From assembly GCA_017354895.1 (NCBI GenBank), contig CP071498.1:620001-684000 (forward strand): a stretch of 64,000 nt of DNA, in the 5' to 3' direction. Shown piece by piece: positions 12,269 to 22,474 of this stretch. The notes under the pieces were generated by a model. That model was not told where the DNA came from. It was given only the letters and a program-made list of their open reading frames with translations, and ran no database searches. Both the position numbers and the translations under genes were made by a program. Each line of letters starts with the position of its first letter. The stretch's first letter is position 1. Source of the stretch: Podospora comata (taxonomy: Eukaryota; Ascomycota; Sordariomycetes; Sordariales; Podosporaceae).

Positions 12269-15200
12269 GAGGTGAACATCTGGCGGTGGTGGTGGGGGAA
12301 GGGGAAAAAAAAGGTGGGAGGGGAGAATGGTCTGTCCGTCCAGGTCGTGGTTGATTTCTCTGTGGTCAGGGACGGGAAAGGTTTGGTGGTTTTCGGGAGA
12401 CCTTACGCTACTCCGCTGGGCTGGGCTGGGCTGATCCCCTGCCTGGTCGATTGGTAGTGGAGTGCGGACAGTAAAACGCTGGCACTGTGTGCTGAGAAAC
12501 AGGCAAAGTCGCAAACGGCTGTCGGGGAGTGCAGAAGGTACCTGGCGGCATGTATTTTGGACAGAATAAAAAAAGAGAGAACTTTCAAATGATGTATCCT
12601 GTGCAGGCCTCTGACGCAAAGGCGGGAAAAGTGGCTATTTGTCTGTGGCGGATCCAATTCCACCGCTAGCGCCCTGGGCCCATCTCCATAGCAGGCATCG
12701 CCCTGAAGGCCCGAACTCGGCAGCACCCAGCCAGCAGCCAGCAGCCAGCACCACCAAAGCACGTTTTCAGGACGCTCTTTGTTATAGGATATTTATATTC
12801 GCCTGGGATGCCTATCCTCCATTCCTCCATCATTTATAACACCTCCAGGGCTACTTTACGGAGTCGGTGTAGGTACTTCCTGAGAATGGTCTCTTTCTCT
12901 GACGTCGTTTGAGCACCCCCAAACGTCCAAAGCTTCTTGCTCCTTCGAGAATGGCCTCATGCAGCTCTTCGGGTCCGCAACCCACGCGGTGCCTGCTTGG
13001 CCCGCATCTAGCCTACCTAGCAGTTGCTCACAAGGCAGTCCCGAACCCATCGCAGCGGTGCATCTGGCTGGGGCTCATTCTTCTACAATAAACACACGTG
13101 TAGAGATACTGACAGCTGTTTCCTTGCAACCCCTCTTCACCATCCAATCACTTACACACACTCTGCCCTCTACTACACCGCTTCCTAGTCACGACTTTGC
13201 AACACTGTTCAAAACATTGCAATTCATTGGCAGCTGTTACGCAATCGAATCTGGGCCCAAGATTTCAGCAACTCGCAGATCCCCTCAGATAATGCTGAAC
13301 CTCACGGCCCGGGCGGCCTCACAATCACCGACCTCGCATATCACTTATCATCCTGTGCTACCCTCCCACAGCAACCCACAGCACCTTACACCCAGCCGAG
13401 CCGATACACGGAGATAATAACATAGGTCTCATATCGCTAATCGCCTGACAGAACGACCATCATCCGTTAGATATACCCAGTGCCTATCACGTCTCGTCGT
13501 GCTCTGGCTCTGTGGATGGACGTGCGCCTTGCAACTTTGCCCGACCATCTCGTCCCTACAAAAGCCTCGCAGCCCAAATGTCGGAAACGGCCAATCAAGC
13601 AGCAACGTGGGAAACGTGCTCTCCACCGGCCGCAAGACAAGCCCACGGATCCCAGTATTCTCTGTTGCATCTCCAATCTACCGTTGATGCGCGGCGGCAC
13701 AGTGTCCGCTTTTGCCGTCAGCCCAAGCCCCAGTCCGAACCTCCGTCGAAAGCCTCCGATCAACCTGTTTGGACCCGATTGATCCTGCCATCGAGATCTT
13801 GCCAAGATATATATTTCACTTCATGTTTACGCCAGCATGTTGTGCCATGTTTCCATGGTAAGGCCTCGGAAAATCATCCAAAGGATTTCAAGTGAACCAA
13901 ACCCGTCGAATATCTGGTCAATGAGGGAGGGGGATTATCACCAACGGCAGGTAGTCACTGAGGCTCTTACTAGTCATACACTCCCCCCCTCTTACTCCTA
14001 CATGCAGAGCAACCCCCCATCGGCCATCCGGAACTCTTGATGATCTTGGCTTTGCCCTGCCTCCAGGACAGGCTTCGTTTCTTCTTTGAAAGAAAAACAC
14101 CCCCCGAGGATACACCGCGTTCCACCGCAGACAAAACAGGAATTCCAGGAAGTCCTTTCTACCGAAAAGCCCAAGTAACACGACAGGCAAGACATTTTCA
14201 GAATGTCTTATCTCGTCTCATTGGAGCAATAACCGGACGGACCCTTTCGTCCCTGAGGCTTGGGTCTCAGAATTGGAATTGTCCAACGAGATGTGCCGGA
14301 TGGCCCATGTGCGCACCACACCACCACCACCACCACACGCCCACCAGCCTGTCAATCGTATCGTGGCTTTTTATCGGGTGCCATGTTGTGCAAGATGAGA
14401 CATGCTTGCGCTTGCATGGCTAGATGCTGCATGTTTGAGATGGATCGACTGGGTGGGTGGACGGGGATGTTTTTTGGTTGTCAAAGGGGGGGGTTTGACC
14501 GCCGGTTGAGGTTTTCCTTGATGATGTCTCGTATATTCAGGGCCATTGAGGAAAACCAACGGGACGTCGTTGCTGAGCCATGTGTGAGTGCTTCGCAGCG
14601 TTAAGGTATGGGATATGGACAATGTCCATTCATGTCAGCCTGTTGCCGTCATCCTCAGCTCCTGGTTGTTTTCCACCTTATGGAGCAGTACTCCGGACCA
14701 GTCTCAGCCCAACTCAACCCAATGCTACTATATATTATCACTTCCAGAGAATGCGGGAGATCGACATGATCAAGAGTTCTTGTTTTGTAGATGTCGAGAA
14801 GGAAAGTCAGACCAACACGCCCAGATCGCCTCGACCCACTAGCCCCATCTGAACTGTTCACATATCCGTAACCACCGAGGTTGGACATTCTTCGTATTCT
14901 TGCCAAAGACATACAAAATCAAACCAACAAGGCCTTTAAAATAGTACCAATGCATCAGTTGATATGCTGTTCAACATTACACATCTCGCATTTTTCCGTG
15001 CTGACTCCCAAAACCGACCGACTCCCATGTTTACACCACTCATTCAACAGATAGGTCTGTGAGCAACAACGTCAATAGAACCATGATACAAGACAGGAAG
15101 ATGGGAAATATCGATGTGAACAAAAGGAGCGACCCGGTCAAGCAATCCACCTGAACACACTAGACATTGGTAAAGGCAATCTGTAATCCATCTTATAAAC

Positions 15201-15304
15201 CTATGCCTATCTACCCCAACCGTCATCTTCATGTACATCCATCCCCAACACCAAAACAAAAAAAAAAACGCCCTTTTCAACGTCATCTCCCCCCTTATTC
15301 TCAA
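12269..15304. other. 3 kb intergenic region upstream of kcs1
   Basis: No ORF with recognisable domains was found on either strand; all open frames are short and overlap each other. A CACGTG box sits at about 13095. The stretch should hold the kcs1 promoter and probably a long leader, plus the 3' region of the minus-strand gene at its right end. A GTAG...CAG intron-like pair near 13950-14007 is too weak to annotate. Confidence 0.5.
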
Positions 15305-17170
15305 TCACCCATCCCTCCTCTTCTCACTCCCCATTCCCCCAACAAACCTCCTCTCCTCCCCCTCCCACCTCCTCCTCTCCACCTGCCCCCGTCCAACCCA
15401 AGCCCTCACAAACCTCCACGCCTCCCCGTCCGCCAGATTCCACGCCTCCACCGCCTCCTTGATCACCTTCCCCTCCCCGCTCAACCTCTCCTTCTTCTCC
15501 AGCACCACCTTCTTCACCTTCTCCAGCAGCGTCCGTTCCATCTCCAACTCCCTCTCCTCCGGCACCGCCCCGAATTTCGCGTCATGCATCGGCGGCAGCC
15601 CATTGTTATCCCCCCCTTCCTCATTAGGATACGAAGCCTCACTGGCAATCTCAAACCCAAAAATCCAGTCCAGGTCACTATCACTCAACGCGGCCGTGTT
15701 TTCCGCCTGTAACCAAAGCGAAGAAGCAGACGTCGGTTCCGAGGCGACAATCTCCTTGAATTTGAGCACACGCGCAGAGGCCGGGATGCCCTTGGGAGAG
15801 ATGCCATTCGTGAGGTCATAAATCCAAGGGTCGCGATCCGTGTGCCGCCTGATAAAAGGGATTGTCAGGTCCGAGTTGAGCGAGGAGAGAGTGAGCATCG
15901 TCAGTGGGTGGGGGACGGTGCCAATGGTGAAGATGCCACTGTCATTGACGTAGTGAGCCGGGGTGGTGACGCCGAGGGGCTTGGTGTCGTCGCACGGTGT
16001 GCATTTCTTCATGTTCGGGGGGCATGTGCTCGGCAACGGCGACTCGGGACAATGAGAGAGCCGCCGGGCGAGTTTGTACGCCGGTTTGATCAGATGGGTC
16101 GTGTGGTGAGGTAGCGGTTTGACGACCGAGATGCCTTTGAAATACGTATTCTGCCACGCGAGGTGAAGGTGGGCGTTGATAAGCCGGTTGAGCTTCTTCA
16201 TCCCGGCAACCCTCGCAGCAGTAATCTCCTCCCCAATCTTGGAGTACTTTGTCTCGATATTCCTCGCCGAATAAAACGCCAACGCCTTCGGGTTAGTATC
16301 AACACTAAACGGATCATCACTCTTCTCCTGAACCGTCCCCAACAGCCCCTTCACCACCCCAACATGCGGACTTCCCATCGCAAGCCTAATCGCCTTCTCC
16401 ACCTCCCCCTTCGGCCCAACAAACAACCCATCATCCAACCCCTCCCACCTCGTCAGCGTTGGAAACTCCCCCCTCCTCAAATACCTAAGCAGATCATCAT
16501 CATGCCCCCCCATGGGAAACAACAGATAACTCGCCAGCAGGCCCCCCCCCATATTATCCCACGCCAACCACCTCATCAAATCCGTCCTCAACCCCTCCGT
16601 CATCCCCTCCACCTTCTGCAACTCCTCATACAGAGGGTTATTCATCGCCTCCGCCGGGCTCAAAATAGTAGGCTGAAACCCCTTCGCCCACCAAGCCCTC
16701 CTCCACGCAAGAAGCAACTCGCTCTCCACCTCCCTATCCCCTTTCCCCTTCTCCACGCTCGTGTCATAGTAGCAATAAATCGGGGTTCTCTTCCCCAGCA
16801 CCGGCAGCACAGCCCTGTCCTCGTCAAGGGTAATCGAGCTGCTGAACGGCATGGTAAGCCACCTCCAATCCGAATACCACGACGACTCCCCATCGGTGTC
16901 ATTCTTTTGCCTCTCCGGCCTGTGCGACGGCGGCTTAAACGGGTTCAGCTTCTTCAACCACGGACTTTTCAACGATTTGGGTATCCCGAATTTGTGCCCC
17001 CCCGCCTTCGGTTTCGAGTCCGTCGGTACGGTTGCCGCCACCTGGTCGCTGGGGAAGCTGAAGAGCAGGCTGAGCAGCGCAAACAGCCCCAGGCAGACAA
17101 ATATCAGCGATACATGTCTCGATCCCAACCTGGGCACCGGCCGCCCAAACAAGACAAGTTGTCGAGGCAT
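15305..17170 (-). CDS. Fungal type II membrane protein, possible glycosyltransferase-like lumenal domain
   Basis: This is a single exon of 621 residues. I do not recognise a named family. A short basic cytosolic tail (MPRQLVLFGRPVPRLGSRH) is followed by one membrane anchor at about residues 20-42 and then a large lumenal region, the layout of Golgi enzymes. Within it, the block LRTDLMRWLAWDNMGGGLLA (about 210-229) resembles the D-x-x-R-x-x-x-L-x-x-x-GG-x-Y segment of Och1/GT32-like transferases, but the following DxD metal site is not evident. Several cysteines (CPESPLPSTCPP, MKKCTPCDD) could form lumenal disulphides, and the C-terminus is a charged helix. The start at 17170 puts the basic tail first; the open frame extends to 17275 but lacks a better start. 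Function is unknown. Confidence 0.75.
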   Translation of the reverse strand: MPRQLVLFGRPVPRLGSRHVSLIFVCLGLFALLSLLFSFPSDQVAATVPTDSKPKAGGHKFGIPKSLKSPWLKKLNPFKPPSHRPERQKNDTDGESSWYSDWRWLTMPFSSSITLDEDRAVLPVLGKRTPIYCYYDTSVEKGKGDREVESELLLAWRRAWWAKGFQPTILSPAEAMNNPLYEELQKVEGMTEGLRTDLMRWLAWDNMGGGLLASYLLFPMGGHDDDLLRYLRRGEFPTLTRWEGLDDGLFVGPKGEVEKAIRLAMGSPHVGVVKGLLGTVQEKSDDPFSVDTNPKALAFYSARNIETKYSKIGEEITAARVAGMKKLNRLINAHLHLAWQNTYFKGISVVKPLPHHTTHLIKPAYKLARRLSHCPESPLPSTCPPNMKKCTPCDDTKPLGVTTPAHYVNDSGIFTIGTVPHPLTMLTLSSLNSDLTIPFIRRHTDRDPWIYDLTNGISPKGIPASARVLKFKEIVASEPTSASSLWLQAENTAALSDSDLDWIFGFEIASEASYPNEEGGDNNGLPPMHDAKFGAVPEERELEMERTLLEKVKKVVLEKKERLSGEGKVIKEAVEAWNLADGEAWRFVRAWVGRGQVERRRWEGEERRFVGGMGSEKRRDG

Positions 17171-17682
17171 GATTCCGAAAGTGTTTAATTCATTCGAGGT
17201 TTTGGAAGCAAAAGTGTTGTTGTCGAGCCAAGCCCGTCGTAGGCTGGGTACAGTTGGTGGCAGGCAGAGGCGCAAACGAGCGGAAGGAAAGGTTGGTCAA
17301 CCAACTGGAAGAAGGATACACATTGAAAGGCACAAGAGAGGTGAGTAGCAAAGGTGACAGAAAAGATTCAGTGCATTGCGCTGAGATAATCCGTATCCGC
17401 CCAACTTGGCCAACAGTTCGTTTGCAGTAGTAGTCGTCGTCGTCGTCGTCGTCACCAATTCAGGAGGTTCTTGGGCAAGGTATCGATAAGAAAATCCAAG
17501 AAAACGCGGGCGCGACGTTGATTTAATTAACCAACAGGGGTTTCCACGCAAACCCCACACAGTGTACAAAACCCACAAACTTGGCATTGGCCCCTAAAGA
17601 AGCTCAGGGTTAGGGTTTACTACTTTCTTCACAACATCAACTTTCCATTCAGTTCAAACCTAACAAATACAATGGGTATCAT
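17171..17682. other. Promoter region of the type II membrane protein gene
   Basis: The stretch contains a GTC trinucleotide repeat at about 17424-17450 and no gene. It spans the membrane-protein gene promoter and the abp2 3' end. Confidence 0.55.
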
Positions 17683-19743
17683 TCATTCCATCTCCCTAGC
17701 CAAATCCAACATCCTCTTCCTGAACCCCACACTCTCCTCCTCCTTCCTCCTAAACGCCACCATCAAATCCCTGTACTTTTGCTCCCAATCCACCGCCCCC
17801 CCTCCCCCTCCTGTCCCATCCTTCTTCCTTTTCCAAGCCGCATGCATGACCTCCTCCTCCATACTGAAATCCCCCACCACGTTCCCATACCTAAGCTGCC
17901 AATGAGTCTTGTATCTCGTCCGATCCTCCAGTTCCGCCAACTTTACCACCTTTAAGCTCTTCCTCGGCATCAAATACCCCCCCCCAGCCAACGCACTGAG
18001 ATTGATCAAAAAGTCCAAATGACTTGACGCCGTGGTCCGAAGCCGGTCAAGGACAGCCTGGGTAAAAGCCCAGGCCTCATCCCCGGAGCAAGCGGGGATT
18101 TTGTTGCCGTTGGCGTCGAACCATTCCGCGTTCATCAGGTCCGTCATGAAGAGGCCTTCGACTTCAGTCATGTTTGTTCTGTCCGCGGGGTCATACTGGG
18201 TGGGGTTGGGTGCTGCTATCGGCGGTTGGTTGTTGGCAGTTGTCGGGTAACTCGCCACATGAACGGCTTGTGGTAGCAACTGCGGTTGTTGTTGTTGTTG
18301 TTGTTGTTGTTGTATTTGCTGCTGTTGTGCTTGTGATGAAGGCTCGGTAGTAGTCTGCCCATTAACCATGACTACTGGTGGTGGTGGTGGTGGTGTGGCA
18401 AGCCGCACCTCACCACCTACCCTCTCTGGAACCTGCAGTGACAGCCTGCTTCTTTTTGCCGGCCTCGAGTGCACCGACTCTACCGGTGACGGGTGGACTG
18501 GTGATGCCTGAATCGGACTCGGCATCGCCACCACTGGCGATGTTGTTGTGAGAGGAGACGCAGTCGGCACACCCCAGTTTTTGATTGACGTTCGCGGGAG
18601 CAGCACACCGCCATTTCCATTTGATGCGCTGCCGCCTTCTTCCGGATTGGGAGAGACCGACTTGAAGCCGCCCGGGGTAGCTGGAAAGGCAGAAAACGGC
18701 CCCTCCATATTCACAGGACGACTGTTTGGAGGACGACCCCTGACTTTCCCGGTGCCGTTAGCCCCGCCCCTCCTCCACGCTGATGAGACAACTTTGGCTC
18801 CATGGCGTCTGTGAGCATTTCTTCTCGAAGAAGGTGTGATGGCAGATTGTGGCTCGTCTGCCCAAAACGAAGCTCTGGACGACGGTGTGATGGCAGAGTG
18901 AGGGTACGCCGTCAATGGTGTCGCTGTCAACGGTGTTTGGACAAGATCGTGGGCAAACGTGGCGCCGGATGGGTTGAGCCTCGTTGGGTCTGGCGGAGGG
19001 GGAAACACAAAGACGCTTTCTCTTCGCGCGCCGGTAAGAGGCTCCGCCGTCCAGGCACCGCTATTCTCGCCTTCATCCACCCGAGGTGATGGTCGCTGTG
19101 AGGGTGACTTTCCCAGGTCATCCTCCCCAGGTCTCCTCCGGCCCCTCTTGGGCTTGATGTGTGGCAACAAGGCCCGTAACGCCATGTCGTCCTCAGCCAA
19201 GACCCCTTCCCTGTCCAGCTCTGCAATCGGGACATTCTCGTCCGGTATCTCGGTCCAGTAGGGTGACCCTCTCTCCATGAGATACTCAAAGAAGGCATCC
19301 ACATGCATCGACTTCATCCATCGTTTTAGTCTGGCGGCGTACTGCTGAATCTTCTGGCCGCTCTCGCCCTCACCCGGCGGGTCAACCCCCAGCTTGATAG
19401 CCAACTCGGCCCATGTCTTGAGCTGTTTGGTGTCAAACTGTTTGATGAGATCAAACAAAAGAGATGCGCTGAAGCTCTTGCCACCGCTTTTGGGGAGGGC
19501 GCGAAACGCTTCCCGGAGAGCGGTCGTGTCTGTCCCAGGTGGCACACAGGGGTTGCAGTGAAGAATAAAATCGACATAAGCATCCTCGATATTAGCTGCG
19601 TTGACCTGTCTATCTGGCAATGGAGGGCGTGTTGCTGAGGGAGACAGAGTTGAAGTTGCCGATGGTGATGCCTCTTCTGAAGGGGGCAGGATGTCTGCGG
19701 GGGACTCGGTCGAGTCTTCGGTCGTTGCCATTGTATGATCCAT
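17683..19743 (-). CDS. abp2: ARS-binding protein 2 (Abp2) family
   Basis: This is a single exon of 686 residues. The N-terminal block at about 60-200 (NIEDAYVDFILHCNPCVPPGTDT, FDLIKQFDTKQLKTWAELAIKLGV, YAARLKRWMKSMHVDAFFEYLM) matches what I know of the ARS-binding protein 2 domain of fission yeast Abp2 and its filamentous-fungal relatives. It is followed by a basic GRRRPGEDD stretch, repeated SAITPSSR motifs, an AT-hook-like RGRP (about 340) and a glutamine run encoded by CAA/CAG at about 18283-18322. A C-terminal conserved block (GLFMTDLMNAEWFDANGNKI, LDFLINLSALAGGGYL) precedes a short coiled coil. Abp2 binds AT-rich replication-origin DNA in the nucleus in fission yeast; its role in filamentous fungi is inferred. 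The start is at MDHTM (19743); an ATG at 19731 is an alternative. Confidence 0.72.
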   Translation of the reverse strand: MDHTMATTEDSTESPADILPPSEEASPSATSTLSPSATRPPLPDRQVNAANIEDAYVDFILHCNPCVPPGTDTTALREAFRALPKSGGKSFSASLLFDLIKQFDTKQLKTWAELAIKLGVDPPGEGESGQKIQQYAARLKRWMKSMHVDAFFEYLMERGSPYWTEIPDENVPIAELDREGVLAEDDMALRALLPHIKPKRGRRRPGEDDLGKSPSQRPSPRVDEGENSGAWTAEPLTGARRESVFVFPPPPDPTRLNPSGATFAHDLVQTPLTATPLTAYPHSAITPSSRASFWADEPQSAITPSSRRNAHRRHGAKVVSSAWRRGGANGTGKVRGRPPNSRPVNMEGPFSAFPATPGGFKSVSPNPEEGGSASNGNGGVLLPRTSIKNWGVPTASPLTTTSPVVAMPSPIQASPVHPSPVESVHSRPAKRSRLSLQVPERVGGEVRLATPPPPPPVVMVNGQTTTEPSSQAQQQQIQQQQQQQQQPQLLPQAVHVASYPTTANNQPPIAAPNPTQYDPADRTNMTEVEGLFMTDLMNAEWFDANGNKIPACSGDEAWAFTQAVLDRLRTTASSHLDFLINLSALAGGGYLMPRKSLKVVKLAELEDRTRYKTHWQLRYGNVVGDFSMEEEVMHAAWKRKKDGTGGGGGAVDWEQKYRDLMVAFRRKEEESVGFRKRMLDLAREME

Positions 19744-21098
19744 GATGTATGTGTCCAAACCTCTCAGTTCATGGCTGAGATTATAGGGATGCGTCCACAA
19801 TATCAACTTGACAGGCCTTCTTCGCGGCGCATTCTCGATGCGATGTACTCCAATGCAGCAGCTGTTGTACTGAGCCTCCGGACTGCTGCAGAGTTGGAGG
19901 GGCTAATCAAATCAAAACAACAGCCTCATCTGCGCCTTGGGATGAAACGAAACGACAAGATGGATATCTGAGATGGAGGCAGGTCAAGAGAATAAATGGC
20001 ACAAAAAAATCAAAAATGGGAATTAATGAGCTTACTCTCCACAAGTCACAGCTCTTGCTCACTCACGAGGGCTCTGTCGAGGAAAGTGAGAGTGAGAGGT
20101 GTTCTTGATGAAGATTGATGGCGTCGTGGTTCAAACGGACAGGGGCAAGCACCTTCAGCCCACCCGTCCCACCACAACCCCCCATTGGGATTGGCGTCGA
20201 GCGCAACGGGTCTGAAAATAGAATTGCCAAGGCTGGGGAATTGAACAAGAAACACTGTGAGGGGCACTGTGGTTTTTTCTGTTGTTGAACACACACACAC
20301 ACACAGTCGTCACATGCAGCTGCCATTGGGGGCCGTTTCTCCCGGCAGTTGTGTGAGATGAAGCATGCATATCAACAACACCAGGTAAGGTACGAAGTAC
20401 GGGTGGTGGTAAGCTGTGGCGGCTCAGGTTTGGGAGCAGAGTGAGACTGGAAGCTTGCGCCTTTGAGAGGGATATTAATTTTGGGTCTGTGGATTGAGAT
20501 CGCGCAAATGATGACTCGGTAGTTTGCGTCTGGTCGAGAGGGGTTGAATGAAGCGCCAATGAGCCTGGAGAGTGAAGATAGATAGGTAAGAGTGCAATGT
20601 TTGTCCATGATCATTGAAGACAGAATTCTGCATGAGAATGTCATCAAACAACCAGTCAGGCGCCTCTCTTTTCCAAATGCCGAATCGGGTATAAAAAGGA
20701 AAAAAGAACCCGGGCCCTCAAGCTTTCACATGATTCCCTCTCCCCCGGGCCGGCATGGGAGCGGCAGTGACGTCGCCATCGTCCGGGTTAAGCCGCCGCG
20801 CATTACCCCAGCTCGACACTTGTTAGCGTCCCGCATTTGATCGGACCTCGGCAGCCACTACACTATTCATACCTGACCACGAGGGAACAGGAATGAATGC
20901 CTTCACTAGTAAAAACTAACTGTTTGTCTTATAAACCAAACCTGCCCATCCATCTGCCACCCTTCGCGCCGCCTGTGATTGCTTCTCTTTGTTCTCTTTT
21001 GCATACCCAAGCTACACCATCGCGCATAGCATCGCGACCTCTCTCTCTTTTCCCTTTTGATACCCTCACGCACCCGCACCACCCTCACCACCACCACC
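19744..21098. promoter_or_regulatory. Divergent promoter between abp2 (-) and ant1 (+)
   Basis: The genes are transcribed away from this 1.35 kb stretch. A TATAAAAA box lies at about 20690-20697, roughly 400 bp before the ant1 ATG and suitably oriented for it, and a CRE-like TGACGTCG lies at about 20768. A CA repeat lies at about 20290-20306. No gene is seen. Confidence 0.45.
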
Positions 21099-22201
21099 AT
21101 GTCCGCCCAATCCAAGCCCGTCCTCCCCCAAAACGACAATGTCGCCCACGCCCTCGCCGGCGCCGGAGGTGGCATCCTCTCCATGGCCCTGACGTATGTT
21201 CTCTGTCCCACCTCTCCCCATCCCATCACTAACCTCTTCCCCCCCTCCCCCCCCCAAAAAAAATAGTTACCCCCTAATAACTCTCTCCACCCGCGCCCAA
21301 GTCGAATCCAAGCGCCCCGGCTCCGAAACCGCCTTTCTCGCCGCCGTCCAAAAAATCGTCGCCCGCGAAGGCGTCTCGGGCCTCTACTCGGGCCTCTCCT
21401 CCGCCCTCTTCGGCATCTCCGTCACAAACTTTGTCTACTACTACTGGTACGAATGGACCCGCGCCTTCTTCGAAGCCGCCGCCGAAAAGTCGGGTCGCGC
21501 CTCCAAGAAGCTCACCACCGTCGAGTCCATGATCGCCGGCGCCATCGCCGGCTCCGCCACCGTTATTCTGACGAACCCCATCTGGGTCGTCAACACGCGC
21601 ATGACCACCCGCAAGGCTGCCGCCACCGAAGATGGGGAAAAGAAAGATGACCTCGAGGCGCAAAAGGCGCGGAACAAGAAGCCGAGCACCATCGGGACGT
21701 TGTTGGCGTTGCTGAAGAAGGAGGGGCCGCAGGCGTTGTTTAGCGGGGTGGTGCCCGCTTTGGTGTTGGTTATCAACCCCATTTTGCAGTACACGCTGTT
21801 TGAGCAGATGAAGAATGCGGTGGAGAAGAAGAGGAGGATTACTCCCGGGGTTGCGTTTGTGCTTGGCGCGTTGGGCAAGTTGTTCGCTACTACGGTTACG
21901 TACCCTTACATCACCGTCAAGAGCCAGATGCACGTCGAGGGGGGCAAGAAGGAGGGTGTTACTGAGGCGTTGAAGAGGGTGGTGAGGGAGGAGGGGTATG
22001 CTGGGCTTTACAAGGGTGAGTTATATGCCATGAGGATCAAATGGAACACGTTATAACGGCGGCTAACCGTGAAAATTAGGCATCGGTCCCAAGGTGAGCC
22101 AGAGCGTCATCACTGCTGCCTGCTTGTTCGCGCTCAAGGATGTGCTCTACGAGTACTCCGTTCGCCTCAGAGGCTCCATGGCGAGAAAGGCTCTTGCCTA
22201 A
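21099..22201 (+). CDS. ant1: Peroxisomal adenine nucleotide carrier (Ant1/Pmp47, SLC25A17 type)
   Basis: The coding sequence is join(21099..21193,21267..22015,22080..22201), 321 residues. Both introns have clear signals (GTATGT with CACTAAC; GTGAGT with GCTAAC) and keep the frame. The protein has three mitochondrial-carrier-family repeats with the signature P-x-[DIY]-x-x-x-x motifs in modified form: YPLITLSTRAQ, NPIWVVNTRM and YPYITVKSQM. Loss of the usual acidic residue in these motifs, together with NPIWVVNTR and the short C-terminal YEYSVRL tail, points to the Pmp47 branch rather than to mitochondrial carriers. The protein exchanges ATP and AMP across the peroxisomal membrane to fuel acyl-CoA activation in beta-oxidation. 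Another peroxisome-related gene (6829-7659) lies 13 kb away, probably by coincidence. Length is typical of the family. Confidence 0.88.
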
Positions 22202-22474
22202 ATTCGAGACTGGACAGAGAGTCTTTGGCATATGAAATCGATAACGGATTGACAAACATGGACAGAATACTTGGTTGTAAAACCATTTTGGAACAGACAT
22301 CACCATCTGCGGATGACACCTGCAAGAGGGGCTGTTGACAGCACCTTGTTGAGATGCGAGGGATTTGTACATATATTTGAAGACTACGTGTAACGCTACC
22401 ATTAGTGCAAGAAAAGAGACGCCGTTAGAAACCTTTTGATCATTTCGTTCCCGCCCAAGTCTGTCTTGATTGCA

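Noticed and set aside
13950-14010. Intron-like GTAG...CAG pair in the kcs1 upstream region
   Set aside because: The donor is weak (GTAGTC) and there are no open frames on both sides that join to anything protein-like.
16163-17188. A 341-codon plus-strand ORF rich in R, H and P
   Set aside because: It is an antisense frame of the type II membrane protein gene.
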